Assembly (NCBI RefSeq): GCF_010669145.1
Contig: NZ_CP048632.1
Span: 1,054,001 to 1,118,000 of the forward strand
Source of the DNA: Rhizobium oryzihabitans
GTDB lineage: Bacteria > Pseudomonadota > Alphaproteobacteria > Rhizobiales > Rhizobiaceae
Direction: 5' to 3'
Length of the DNA: 64,000 nucleotides
Both the position numbers and the translations under genes were made by a program. Positions 27,132 through 35,536 of the stretch are shown here, piece by piece (position 1 is the first letter of the stretch; each line of letters begins with the position of its first letter). A model generated the notes under the pieces. The model was not told where the DNA came from. It did not search any database and was given only the letters and a program-made list of their open reading frames with translations.

Positions 27132-27442
27132 AAGAAGGAAGCAAATCGAAAACCGCATCTGCCATGTCTGCCGGAGCGGTTTCATCCCCACCACAGCGTG
27201 ATGCGAATGCGATTCAAAATCCGCCCGCAAGCCCCTGCCCGCGAATCATTTTCCAGAAAACGACATTGCCAAACATAAGAAAACCGCGCCGGCCTTGTTC
27301 CTGCCGGTCGCGGTTTGATGTGTCAGCGCAAAAGCCCTTTTCAAAGCCCTCGCCGCATTCCCCTTCGGGTTTACTTTCGTTTGCACCGGTCATCGGGACT
27401 GGAGGGAACCGGACCGGAAATTCTATCGCGGATGCGGGTGCG
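27132..27442. other. Gap upstream of the Sel1-like gene end
   Basis: A 311-bp stretch containing the terminator at 27281-27316; otherwise I see no gene. Confidence 0.45.
27281..27316 (-). terminator. Hairpin terminator downstream of the Sel1-like gene
   Basis: AAACCGCGCCGGC pairs with GCCGGTCGCGGTTT with one mismatch. On the minus strand it runs into TTTTCTTATG. It lies 127 bp past the stop of the Sel1-like gene. Confidence 0.6.
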
Positions 27443-27709
27443 TCAGTGCATCGTCATCCAGTCGCGGGCGGCACGCAGCGCTTCGGCCAGTTCCGCCTTG
27501 GTCATGTTGCGGGCAAGATCGGCACGCAGCGAAGCGGCTCTTTCCGATCCGCGGATCGCGGCGATGTTGAGCCATTTGTGGGCCGCAATCAGATCCACCT
27601 TGCAGCCCCGGCCCGTCGCGTAGACCAGGCCGAGATTGCAAAGGGTGTCGGCGCGGGTTTCGCCACCGGCAACTGCCATTTCGATATCGCGAATTTCAAA
27701 GCGTGCCAT
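27443..27709 (-). CDS. Small Sel1-repeat-like protein
   Basis: An 88-aa protein containing a single Sel1/TPR-like unit (ADTLCNLGLVYATGRGCKVDLIAAHKWLNIAAIRG). Sel1 units mediate protein contacts. The ATG at 27709 with AGGGATTAAA before it is preferred over an upstream in-frame start that adds a Lys-rich 47-residue stretch. The C-terminal sequence (NMTKAELAEALRAARDWMTMH) is, from memory, well kept in rhizobial homologues. Function unknown. Confidence 0.75.
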   Translation of the reverse strand: MARFEIRDIEMAVAGGETRADTLCNLGLVYATGRGCKVDLIAAHKWLNIAAIRGSERAASLRADLARNMTKAELAEALRAARDWMTMH

Positions 27710-28308
27710 CGTTTTAATCCCTGTCTTCTCGCCTGTTTCATCAAGTGCCTTCTTGCCGAGGCTACCTTTCGGACCTGCCGTCTTTTGCGGCTTTTTTGTC
27801 CTTTCGGCCGGCAGGTTTTCCCTGCGCTTTTGATGAGTTGAATATGCCACGAGGCTTTCAACGGGCGCTTAAAAGGCATGATTAATGTGACGCAAACAAA
27901 CTGCAAACGATTGGTAAAATTGGTTTTTTGTTAAATATCGCAAGGTGCGGAAATTAAGGACTTTGCGGCGAATTTTACGAAAACTTCAGAATTGGATTTC
28001 AACCCTTCATTCACCACGATCAAAACAACGATTTTTGAATTTCCCACCCTTCTGCGCTTTCCGCAGGCGCAAATGCTGCCTAACGACCGCAAATTTCTGT
28101 TTCCTTTTACGTGAACGTAAAATAATATCCGCCTGCCTGTCATGAGGATGAAACAGGCAAAGGACAAAGCGAACGGAGCGAGCAATCGTTGCGCCGCAGG
28201 GTGGCCATGCATCGTGGATGACGCGTGGCAGCCGAAGAGGTTTGGATCTGCGCATATAGTCCCTGACCGGGTTCAGGAGACGCTGCGCGAATTTCGGGAG
28301 GAGTTTTT
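27710..28308. other. 599-bp intergenic region, AT-rich
   Basis: The gap between divergent genes (Sel1-like on minus, DUF2147 on plus) is clearly AT-rich at 27840-28130. It contains the 18-bp palindrome at 28105-28122. No coding sequence is convincing; the minus-strand ORFs at 27931-28255 look like random sequence. Confidence 0.5.
28105..28122. promoter_or_regulatory. 18-bp perfect palindrome (operator candidate)
   Basis: TTTTACGTGAACGTAAAA is a perfect inverted repeat with 8-bp arms around GA. Its reverse complement differs by one base from the site at 44274-44291 upstream of the ETF-QO gene. It lies about 190 bp upstream of the DUF2147 gene. Confidence 0.55.
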
Positions 28309-28647
28309 ATGAAGCGTGTGATGATGATTGCCGCCGCCCTCATGATGGGCGGCACCTTTGCCTTTGCCGCCGAGCCCATTGAAGGCAACTGGAAGACGGC
28401 AAGTGGCGAGACAGCCTCAATCGGCCCCTGCGGCGCGGCCTTCTGCGTGACGCTGAAGACCGGCAAACATGCCGGAAAACAGATCGGCAAGCTTTCCGGC
28501 AAGGGAAACAGCTATGCCGGCGAAATCACCGATCCCGCCGCCGACAAGACATATAGCGGCTCCGGCACCGTTTCCGGCAATTCGCTGAGCATGAAGGGTT
28601 GCGTGCTGAAGATCCTGTGCAAATCACAGACCTGGACGCGGCTGTAA
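28309..28647 (+). CDS. DUF2147 family exported protein
   Basis: A 112-aa protein with a signal peptide (MKRVMMIAAALMMGGTFAFA) and a DUF2147 body (IEGNWKTASGETASIGPCGAAFCVTL ... YSGSGTVSGNSLSMKGCVLKILCKSQTW). The family is predicted to be periplasmic and of unknown function. Four mature cysteines suggest disulfides. AATTTCGGGAGGAG is a strong RBS 6 bp from the start. The 18-bp palindrome upstream may be its operator. Confidence 0.82.
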   Translation: MKRVMMIAAALMMGGTFAFAAEPIEGNWKTASGETASIGPCGAAFCVTLKTGKHAGKQIGKLSGKGNSYAGEITDPAADKTYSGSGTVSGNSLSMKGCVLKILCKSQTWTRL

Positions 28648-28767
28648 GACAAGGCGCGGCGGGTAAGCTTTGACAGCTTGCCTGCCGTTGCAAACGGATG
28701 TGGCGTGGAACAGATTTATCCGCTGGTGTATCGTTACGGCCCAGCCGAATACCATCAAGAGCGACGC

Positions 28768-29364
28768 ATGCGCCCCACCCTCTCCACAATCCTGATCTCG
28801 GGCACCTCGCATGTCGGCAAAAGCACCCTTGCCGGTCGCTTGAGCGCAGAGCTCGGTTGCGAGGCAATATCGACCGACAGTCTCGCGCGCCACCCGGGAC
28901 GTCCCTGGCCCGGCATACCGGCGCCTGTGGAAGAATTTTACTCGCAACTGTCGGCAGAAACGATCCATTGGTTTCTGAAGGTGCATCACCAGAATATCTG
29001 GCCGCTTATCCGCGGGCTGATCGACAGCAAAACCGGCACCGGCAATCTCGCCGTTTTCGAGGGTGCGGCCCTGCGGCCGGAATTGATAGCCCCGCTTCTT
29101 GATATCACCACCGCCGGCGTCCTCCTCCATGCGGAGAATGATTTTCTTCTGGAGAGAATGCGCTTGCAGGCACGATACGCCGATGCGACGGCCGGCCAGC
29201 GCCGGCTCATGGATGCCTTCATCGAACGATCGCTGCGTGAAAATACCGAAATGCTGGCATCGGCGCGGCAAAACGGCATGCCGCTTGTGGATGTTGCGAA
29301 ACCCGCAGCGCTTGAGAGCTTCGTCATCGAACTTGTCGAGCGCGCCGGAGCTTCTCCCGCATGA
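28768..29364 (+). CDS. P-loop kinase-like ATPase
   Basis: A 198-aa protein with a Walker A motif at the N-terminus (LISGTSHVGKSTLAGRLSAELG) and an adenylate/shikimate-kinase-like arrangement, followed by EAISTDSLARHPGRPWPG. It resembles small-molecule kinases such as 2-phosphoglycerate kinase or cytidylate-kinase-like proteins; the substrate is unclear. The ATG at 28768 gives a normal N-terminus, whereas the longer ORF adds 30 residues that look untranslated. Confidence 0.65.
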   Translation: MRPTLSTILISGTSHVGKSTLAGRLSAELGCEAISTDSLARHPGRPWPGIPAPVEEFYSQLSAETIHWFLKVHHQNIWPLIRGLIDSKTGTGNLAVFEGAALRPELIAPLLDITTAGVLLHAENDFLLERMRLQARYADATAGQRRLMDAFIERSLRENTEMLASARQNGMPLVDVAKPAALESFVIELVERAGASPA

Positions 29365-29529
29365 TGCGGAAAGCGGGCGTCCATGTTCCTTGCACCTTCG
29401 AAAGCTTCAATTTCTGCCGCACTCTGGCCTGTTAACCTCCCTGAACACCATATGAACCGGGGTCTCAGGGTCCGTTCAGTCCGACTGTGGCAAAACTCTG
29501 TCCATCAACTCCAATAAAGGGGAATGGAC

Positions 29530-29706
29530 ATGACAAAGTTGATCAGCCGGCTGGCAATCTTCGCGTTTCTCATGGCGATCTTCGCCATGTCCTTCGCTTC
29601 GCTCGTCGTCAATCCCAACCGCAGCTTTCAGCGGGTGAATGCCGGTGCGGCCATCGCCTGCCAGCATAGCCCGGCGCCCGTCGCCAATTGCCCCGTCGTG
29701 CTCTAA
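29530..29706 (+). CDS. Small membrane or secreted protein A
   Basis: A 58-aa protein with one hydrophobic helix (LISRLAIFAFLMAIFAMSFASLVV) that could be a signal peptide or anchor, followed by a short tail with two cysteines. GGGGA precedes the ATG at 29530 by 5 bp; an ATG two codons upstream overlaps that site. It lies 13 bp before a second small gene in the same direction, so the two form a small operon. I recognise no family. Confidence 0.5.
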   Translation: MTKLISRLAIFAFLMAIFAMSFASLVVNPNRSFQRVNAGAAIACQHSPAPVANCPVVL

Positions 29707-29719
29707 GAAGGACAGGTCC

Positions 29720-29893
29720 ATGACCAGCAGCTTTTCCAATGGCCTGTTTTCCGCACTGAGACTGGTGCTGATGGCCTCGATCTTTCTCGGCCCGGTGGCG
29801 GGACTTGCGGTTTACAAGGCCGATCCCCGCCCGGCATCCAAGGGCGCCGGTTTCGTGCTTCTGATGAGCCTGCAGCGCGGCGCGCTCGGCTGA
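29720..29893 (+). CDS. Small membrane protein B
   Basis: A 57-aa protein with one hydrophobic helix (LFSALRLVLMASIFLGPVAGLAVY) followed by a basic tail. AGAAGGACAGG precedes the ATG at 29720. The spacing of 13 bp from gene A suggests co-transcription. No family recognised; a role in the envelope is only a guess. Confidence 0.45.
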   Translation: MTSSFSNGLFSALRLVLMASIFLGPVAGLAVYKADPRPASKGAGFVLLMSLQRGALG

Positions 29894-29997
29894 GATTTCG
29901 CAAATCCCCTTATCGCTTCAGCCGCTTTTTCCGTTTCTTTTCAGTTTCTTCGTATTTCTGTCGCTTGCCTGTCGAAATAGGCCTCTTATAATGGGCC

Positions 29998-31503
29998 ATG
30001 ACAATAGCAAAACCAACGATTCCGCCCCTCACCTTCGTCACTCCTGAGCCTTTCGCGCCGCAGACATTCACGGACCCGAAAGAAGCGGTGGCGGCTTTGA
30101 ACGCGCTTTACGAACGCAATACGGCGTTCCTGATCAATTCCTTCACCGAACTGGCCAAGGGCGCGCCAATTGCCGGCCGCTACCGCGCCTGCTATCCGCA
30201 GGTCAGTCTTGAGACCGCAACCTTCGGCCATGTCGATTCGCGTCTCTCCTACGGCCATGTCACCGCCCCCGGCGTCTATACAACGACGATCACCCGGCCG
30301 GAGCTTTTCCGCCATTATCTCAAGGAACAGCTGGGGCTTCTGATGAAGAACCACGGCGTTCCGGTCACGGTATCGGAATCGGCCACGCCCATTCCGCTGC
30401 ATTTCGCTTTCGGCGAAGGCGCCTATGTCGAGGCGGCGGCGGCCTCGTCGCTATCCGACGTGCCGCTGCGCGATCTGTTCGATACGCCCGATCTCAACAA
30501 TACCGACGATCTCATCGCCAATGGCGAATATGATCAGGTGCCCGGCGAACCCGCGCCGCTTGCACCCTTTACGGCGCAGCGTATCGATTATTCGCTGGCG
30601 CGCCTCAGCCACTATACGGCGACCAGCGCCAGCCATTTCCAGAACTTCGTGCTGTTCACCAACTACCAGTTCTATATCGATGAATTCGCCGCATGGGCGC
30701 GTCAATTGATGAAGAATGGCGGTGAGGGTTACACGGCCTTCGTGGAGCCGGGCAACATCATCACCCCTGCCGGCTCCGACAGGCCGGAAACGGACGCCGT
30801 TCTCGGCCGCCTGCCGCAGATGCCCGCCTATCACCTGAAGAAAAAGGGCCATGCCGGCATTACGCTGGTCAATATCGGCGTTGGCCCTTCCAACGCCAAG
30901 ACGATCACCGACCATATCGCCGTGCTGCGCCCACATGCCTGGCTGATGGTCGGCCATTGCGCCGGCCTGCGCAACAGTCAGCGACTGGGCGATTATGTTC
31001 TGGCGCATGCCTATGTGCGTGAGGACCACGTTCTCGACGACGACCTGCCGGTCTGGGTGCCGATCCCGGCGCTTGCCGAAGTGCAGCTGGCGCTGGAAGG
31101 CGCTGTCGCGGAAGTCACCGGTTATGAAGGCTTCGAACTGAAGCGCATCATGCGCACCGGCACCGTCGCTACCATCGACAACCGCAACTGGGAACTTCGC
31201 GATCAGGCCGGGCCCGTCAAGCGCCTGTCGCAATCGCGCGCCATAGCGCTCGACATGGAATCGGCCACCATCGCCGCCAACGGCTTCCGCTTCCGCGTGC
31301 CCTACGGCACCCTGCTCTGCGTCTCCGACAAGCCGCTGCATGGCGAACTGAAGCTGCCGGGCATGGCAACGGAGTTCTACCGCACGCAGGTCGCCCAGCA
31401 TTTGCAGATCGGCATCCGCGCCGTGCAGAAACTGGCCGCCATGCCGACGGAAACCCTGCATTCGCGCAAGCTCAGAAGCTTTTACGAGACGGCGTTCCAG
31501 TAA
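29998..31503 (+). CDS. amn: AMP nucleosidase
   Basis: A 501-aa enzyme that hydrolyses AMP to adenine and ribose 5-phosphate, helping set the adenylate pool. The N-terminal AMN-specific domain (residues ~1-170, with RYRACYPQVSLETATFGHVDSRLSYGHV) precedes the phosphorylase-type catalytic domain (GVGPSNAKTITDHIAVLRPHAWLMVGHCAGLR). ALDMESATIAANGFR carries the conserved acidic residue of the active site. It is followed by vapBC on the same strand. Confidence 0.93.
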   Translation: MTIAKPTIPPLTFVTPEPFAPQTFTDPKEAVAALNALYERNTAFLINSFTELAKGAPIAGRYRACYPQVSLETATFGHVDSRLSYGHVTAPGVYTTTITRPELFRHYLKEQLGLLMKNHGVPVTVSESATPIPLHFAFGEGAYVEAAAASSLSDVPLRDLFDTPDLNNTDDLIANGEYDQVPGEPAPLAPFTAQRIDYSLARLSHYTATSASHFQNFVLFTNYQFYIDEFAAWARQLMKNGGEGYTAFVEPGNIITPAGSDRPETDAVLGRLPQMPAYHLKKKGHAGITLVNIGVGPSNAKTITDHIAVLRPHAWLMVGHCAGLRNSQRLGDYVLAHAYVREDHVLDDDLPVWVPIPALAEVQLALEGAVAEVTGYEGFELKRIMRTGTVATIDNRNWELRDQAGPVKRLSQSRAIALDMESATIAANGFRFRVPYGTLLCVSDKPLHGELKLPGMATEFYRTQVAQHLQIGIRAVQKLAAMPTETLHSRKLRSFYETAFQ

Positions 31504-31525
31504 AAACAGATATCGCAGAAAGCGT

Positions 31526-31561
31526 CCTTGGTGTATTGTTTCGAAAATCGATACACCAAGG
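31526..31561. promoter_or_regulatory. Inverted repeat at the vapBC promoter
   Basis: CCTTGGTGTAT and ATACACCAAGG form a perfect 11-bp inverted repeat around a 14-nt spacer, ending 9 bp before the vapB start. It probably is the autoregulatory operator bound by VapB or VapBC; it could also act as a hairpin in the transcript and end the amn transcript. Confidence 0.65.
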
Positions 31562-31570
31562 GTTTTCCCA

Positions 31571-31801
31571 ATGCGCACCAACATTGAACTTGATGACGCC
31601 TTGATCGCCGAGGCGATGGAAATAACCGGTCTCTCCACCAAAAAAGCGACAGTAGAAAAGGCATTGCGGGATCTCGTGCGCATTCACCGTCAAATGCGTG
31701 CGCTTGATGCATTAGAGGGCATGGGCTGGGAAGGCAATCTGGATGAGATGCGGACGGACTGGGATGCGGAAACGGATTGGGACATAAAGGATTCCAAATG
31801 A
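31571..31801 (+). CDS. vapB: VapB-type antitoxin
   Basis: A 76-aa antitoxin. The N-terminal half (MRTNIELDDALIAEAMEITGLSTKKATVEKAL) is a ribbon-helix-helix DNA-binding domain; the acidic C-terminal half (LDEMRTDWDAETDWD) would wrap the toxin. The stop overlaps the toxin start in an ATGA, as is usual for type II pairs. The 11-bp inverted repeat lies directly upstream. Confidence 0.9.
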   Translation: MRTNIELDDALIAEAMEITGLSTKKATVEKALRDLVRIHRQMRALDALEGMGWEGNLDEMRTDWDAETDWDIKDSK

Positions 31802-32187
31802 TCGTCGCAGATACGTCTGCATGGATTTCGCTCATTCGAAAAGATTCACCCGCCCTCGCTTTAAAGCTTCGCACCGCCATAACGCAGAGTAACATCCTTG
31901 TCGGAGACATTGTTCTCCTGGAGGTTCTTCAGGGTGCACGCGACGGCCAACATGCTCGCCGTCTGGAGCAAATGTTAAGCGAATTTCCCTGCGTCGCGAT
32001 GATGTCTCCCCAACTCGCTATCAAGGCTGCCGCGAATTACCGCTTCCTACGGGGGCGCGGTTATACGATCCGTAAAAACAACGACCTCATCATCGGCACT
32101 TACTGCATCGAAAACGGATACGAACTGCTGCACAACGACCGAGACTTTCAGCCTATGGCCGATCATCTCGGTCTGCAACTGGCCTGA
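31798..32187 (+). CDS. vapC: VapC-type PIN-domain toxin
   Basis: A 129-aa PIN-domain ribonuclease, the toxin of a VapBC pair; VapC family members cleave tRNA or rRNA. The metal-binding acidic residues are in VADTSAWISL (Asp4), VLLEVLQGAR and the C-terminal NNDLIIGTYC and HNDRDF. All four acidic positions appear intact, so it should be active when free. The start overlaps vapB by four bases; a longer ORF from 31777 is excluded by that coupling. Confidence 0.9.
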   Translation: MIVADTSAWISLIRKDSPALALKLRTAITQSNILVGDIVLLEVLQGARDGQHARRLEQMLSEFPCVAMMSPQLAIKAAANYRFLRGRGYTIRKNNDLIIGTYCIENGYELLHNDRDFQPMADHLGLQLA

Positions 32188-32190
32188 ATT

Positions 32191-32661
32191 TCAAACTAGC
32201 TTCACTGTCCCCTCCACACGCACCGGAAAATTCACCGACCGTGCGATGAAGCATTTATCGTGCGCGTCGTGATGCAATTCGTCCGCTCTGGCGAGGTCGC
32301 CTTTCGAGATGGTGATAACGGGCTTCAGCACCACTTCGCTGAATTGCCCCGCGCCGTCCTTTTCCATCACCAGCGTGCCTTCGGCATTGTCGATATAGTC
32401 TTCAACGATGATGCCATTGACGGAGCAGAAATGCAGATACCAGAGCTTGTGGCAGGCCGAGAGCGAGGCGACCAGCAGGTCTTCCGGGTTCCAGCGGGAA
32501 GGATCGCCGCGGAAGGCTGGGTCGGAGGAGCCGGCGATATCGGCTTTTCCCGAAGTGGAAATCGTATAGTCGCGTTCATAGTCACGGTAGCCCGAGGTGC
32601 CCTTGCCGCGATTGCCGGTCCACTTCACCTGAACGGCATAGTGATGTTCCTGTCCTGCCAT
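32191..32661 (-). CDS. OsmC/Ohr family peroxidase
   Basis: A 156-aa OsmC-family protein. The two redox cysteines are in LLVASLSACHKLWY and in AHDKCFIARSVNFPV, which is the peroxide-reducing pair of the family. The ATG at 32661 follows GGGAGGAATTAAC. It faces vapC, with 3 bp between stop codons. A role in organic-peroxide or osmotic stress is likely; OsmC and Ohr subgroups cannot be separated by eye. Confidence 0.85.
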   Translation of the reverse strand: MAGQEHHYAVQVKWTGNRGKGTSGYRDYERDYTISTSGKADIAGSSDPAFRGDPSRWNPEDLLVASLSACHKLWYLHFCSVNGIIVEDYIDNAEGTLVMEKDGAGQFSEVVLKPVITISKGDLARADELHHDAHDKCFIARSVNFPVRVEGTVKLV

Positions 32662-32722
32662 GTTAATTCCTCCCTTAAGAGTTTTTTGTCGCATTTTTCC
32701 GGACGTAAATGGCTATACGCTT

Positions 32723-34099
32723 TTACCGGATATGCTCTCGCGTATCGCGCAGGTGATCGAGCCCGTGGCGCAGCGTCTCGATGATCTGGTCCACCTCCGA
32801 ACGGCTGATCGTCAGCGCCGGCGAAGCCAGCATGCGGTCGCCGGTGGCGCGCATCACGAGGCCGTTCGCCAGACAATGGTTGCGCACTTCAGTGCCGATA
32901 TCATCCAGCTTGTCAAAACGTCTGCGGGTCGCCTTGTCGGCCGTCAGCTGCAGGCCGCCCATGAGGCCGACATTCACCGCCTCACCCACCAGTTCGTGGT
33001 CGGTGAGGCTCTTCCAGCCCTCAGAAAAATAAGGGCCGATATCGTCACGCACCCGCTCCACCAGCCCCTCATCCTCGATGATACGAAGGTTTTCAAGGGC
33101 AGCAGCGGCGCAGACGGGATGGCCGGAATAGGTGAAGCCGTGGTTGAAATCGCCAACCTCGGACAACATCACCTCCGCCACACGGTCGGAAACGATGACG
33201 CCTCCGATCGGCAGATAACCGGAAGACAGGCCCTTGGCGACGGGCGCGAGGTCCGGCTCCACACCAAAATGCTGGTAACCGAACCAGGAGCCGAGACGAC
33301 CGAAACCGCAGATCACCTCATCCGACACCAGCAGAATGTTGCGCGCCTTGCAGATGCGGGCGATTTCCGGCCAGTAGGTTTCCGGCGGCACGATGACGCC
33401 GCCCGCACCCTGAATGGGTTCGGCTACGAAAGCGGCGACATTTTCCTCGCCGAGTTCATCGATCTTCGCTTCCAGTTCGCGGGCCACCTTCAGGCCGAAT
33501 TCAGCGGGTGAGAGATCGCCGCCCTCAGCATACCAATAGGGCTGGCCGATATGGGCAATGCCCTCGATCGGCAGGTTGCCCTGCTCATGCATCCACTTCA
33601 TGCCGCCGAGCGAAGCGCCGGCGACCGTGGAGCCGTGATAGCCGTTGCGTCGGGCAATCACCTTGGTCTTCGTCGGATGGCCGAGCGCCTTCCAGTAAAC
33701 CCGCGCCATGCGGAACCAGGTGTCGGTGGCTTCCGAACCGGAATTGGTGAAGAAAACATGGTTCATCTTCGGCCCGGCGCGCGAAGCGATCTTCTGCGCG
33801 AGAAGCGTCGCGGGCGGCGTGGTGGTGCCGAAAAAGGCGTTGTAATAGGGCAGTTCGTTCATCTGGCGCTGCACGACATCGGCGATCTCGCGGCGTCCAT
33901 AACCGATATTGACGCACCACAGGCCGGCAAAGGCGTCGAGATATTTCTTGCCGGTGCTGTCATAGATGAACACCCCTTCCGCGCGCTCGATGATGCGGGT
34001 GCCGGCGGCATTCAGCTTGCCCATGTCGGAAAAGGGATGGAGGTGATGGGCGGCATCGATGGCGGCAAGGTTGGACATCGGCTTGGAGACTTCATTCAT
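32723..34099 (-). CDS. Class III PLP-dependent aminotransferase
   Basis: A 458-aa aminotransferase of the omega-amino acid:pyruvate / 4-aminobutyrate type. TNSGSEATDTWFRMA binds phosphate, NGYHGSTVAGASLGG follows, VAEPIQGAGGVIVPP and LVSDEVICGFGRLG hold the cofactor aspartate, and PVAKGLSSGYLPIGG carries the Schiff-base lysine near residue 286. The start is the ATG at 34099; a GTG four codons upstream overlaps the SD. The substrate is unknown; putrescine, beta-alanine and related amines are typical. Confidence 0.87.
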   Translation of the reverse strand: MNEVSKPMSNLAAIDAAHHLHPFSDMGKLNAAGTRIIERAEGVFIYDSTGKKYLDAFAGLWCVNIGYGRREIADVVQRQMNELPYYNAFFGTTTPPATLLAQKIASRAGPKMNHVFFTNSGSEATDTWFRMARVYWKALGHPTKTKVIARRNGYHGSTVAGASLGGMKWMHEQGNLPIEGIAHIGQPYWYAEGGDLSPAEFGLKVARELEAKIDELGEENVAAFVAEPIQGAGGVIVPPETYWPEIARICKARNILLVSDEVICGFGRLGSWFGYQHFGVEPDLAPVAKGLSSGYLPIGGVIVSDRVAEVMLSEVGDFNHGFTYSGHPVCAAAALENLRIIEDEGLVERVRDDIGPYFSEGWKSLTDHELVGEAVNVGLMGGLQLTADKATRRRFDKLDDIGTEVRNHCLANGLVMRATGDRMLASPALTISRSEVDQIIETLRHGLDHLRDTREHIR

Positions 34100-34224
34100 G
34101 ACAGATCGCACTCCCGCAAAAGCAACGGCCGCTCACGCTGCCGCATCCAATCGAACATGGCCGGGCGGCTTCGATTTGGCAAGACTGGCGTTTTTGAGGG
34201 GGTATTGAGGGCGCGACATCGCTC

Positions 34225-34347
34225 CTTGTTTCTTCTCCCCGCCGGGGAGAAGAAGGGTCGGATGAGGGGGCAAGCTCTCCGCATATCTCGACCCTCGCCC
34301 CCTCATCCCGCTGCCGCGGACTTCTCCCCTCGGGGAGAAGAAACAAG
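34225..34347. repeat. Inverted-repeat element, type C
   Basis: The outer arms CTTGTTTCTTCTCCCC and GGGGAGAAGAAACAAG are perfect complements; inside are GAGGGGGC/GCCCCCTC arms and smaller palindromes. It lies in the gap between the aminotransferase and the lipid kinase. It is unrelated in sequence to the CCTCATTCC-type elements. Confidence 0.75.
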
Positions 34348-34394
34348 CGGCGACCACCCGATCCAGCGCGGTTGTCTCGCATCTCAGCCACGCG

Positions 34395-35303
34395 CTATGC
34401 GAAGAACGACCGCCCCACCAGCACCTTCAATTCGCCGGCGTGAACCTTGAGCGCCACGTCGCGTTCCATCGGCAGCAATTCGCCGTCGATGACGCAGCGC
34501 ACATCATGGCGTTTCTTTGGAAAATGCAGCTCCACATCCGTCACGGTCATGGCCGTTACGGCGGCGTTTTCCTTCAGCCTGCCGCGCAGAATGTCGAAAA
34601 CGAGCCTTGCGACACCCGAAGGCGGCAGCGGATCGGTGAGGTAAAAACCGAGATGGCCGCCCGACACACTATCCGCCACCAGCAGAGAATTCTGCCCGAA
34701 CTCATTGTTGGAGACCGAAATGGCGGAGACCTTGCGGTGCTGCACCGTGCCGTTGACCGTGTAGTCCACCTCGAACACCGGCGGATTGAGAATGACGCTG
34801 ATGGCGGCGCGGATGCTTGCCTTGATCTTGCCGAGACGGGACGCGAAGGCGAGGTTGTTGCGATAGCGTACCATGCGCGAATGCAGGCCCGCCGAAAACT
34901 GGTGGACGAAGAGCCTGCCATTGGCGCTGGCAATATCGACATTGGCAACCTCTCCATTTGCCAGCGTTTCCAGGGACTGGCGAATATCGAGCGGCAGCTT
35001 CAGCGAACGGGCAAACAGGTTCATGGTGCCGGCGGGCACGATGCCGAGCGCGATGCCGTGTTTCCAGGCAATACCGGCAGCCGCCGAAATCGTGCCGTCA
35101 CCGCCGCCGGCAATGATGCCTTCGATATCAGGCTCATCGGCGGCGCGCTCCATTTCCTCAACGATATCCTTTCCGGAAACCAGCCGGCAATCGATCGTGT
35201 GGCCGGCGCGGGAAAAGACCTCGCGGGCGTGTTCGCAATAGGCATCCATATCCGTGGTGCGAAAGGTGCCGCCGTCACGATTGAAAATTGCTATGAGCTT
35301 CAT
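34395..35303 (-). CDS. Diacylglycerol/lipid kinase family protein
   Basis: A 302-aa protein of the DAGK catalytic domain family (YegS/LCB5 type). The glycine-rich nucleotide-binding motif is GIIAGGGDGTISAAAG near residue 65, and GIVPAGTMNLFARSLKLP follows. It probably phosphorylates a lipid such as diacylglycerol; the actual substrate is not known. It is divergent from an MFS gene whose leader contains a terminator-like hairpin. Confidence 0.87.
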   Translation of the reverse strand: MKLIAIFNRDGGTFRTTDMDAYCEHAREVFSRAGHTIDCRLVSGKDIVEEMERAADEPDIEGIIAGGGDGTISAAAGIAWKHGIALGIVPAGTMNLFARSLKLPLDIRQSLETLANGEVANVDIASANGRLFVHQFSAGLHSRMVRYRNNLAFASRLGKIKASIRAAISVILNPPVFEVDYTVNGTVQHRKVSAISVSNNEFGQNSLLVADSVSGGHLGFYLTDPLPPSGVARLVFDILRGRLKENAAVTAMTVTDVELHFPKKRHDVRCVIDGELLPMERDVALKVHAGELKVLVGRSFFA

Positions 35304-35432
35304 GTTCCAACCTGATCCCGTGAGGCAGCCGCGCGTAAATGCCTGGGGTTATATAGGGTTCCAAACACCATCGCGTGAAGATGCTCTTTTGCCGAGAATC
35401 GCTCTACCGCAACGCATCATTTCATGTTAGGG

Positions 35433-35506
35433 ATGACTTAAGGTCATTTTCATGACCGCGCATCTCCAGTCAGGGCAGACCGCTCCCATACGGTCTTGCC
35501 CTTTTT
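35433..35506 (+). promoter_or_regulatory. Attenuator-like leader or small RNA before the MFS gene
   Basis: GTCAT at 35443-35447 can pair with either ATGAC at 35433-35437 or ATGAC at 35452-35456. A GC-rich hairpin (AGGGCAGACCG/CGGTCTTGCCCT) with a TTTTTT run at 35472-35506 follows. It lies on the same strand as, and 31 bp before, the MFS gene, with no upstream gene on that strand. Confidence 0.45.
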
Positions 35507-35536
35507 TCTGTGGGGCCCTCCCCTTCTCAGGTCACA

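Noticed and set aside
28007..28255. 82-aa minus-strand ORF over the 28105 palindrome
   Set aside because: Composition and lack of RBS suggest a chance frame in AT-rich intergenic DNA.
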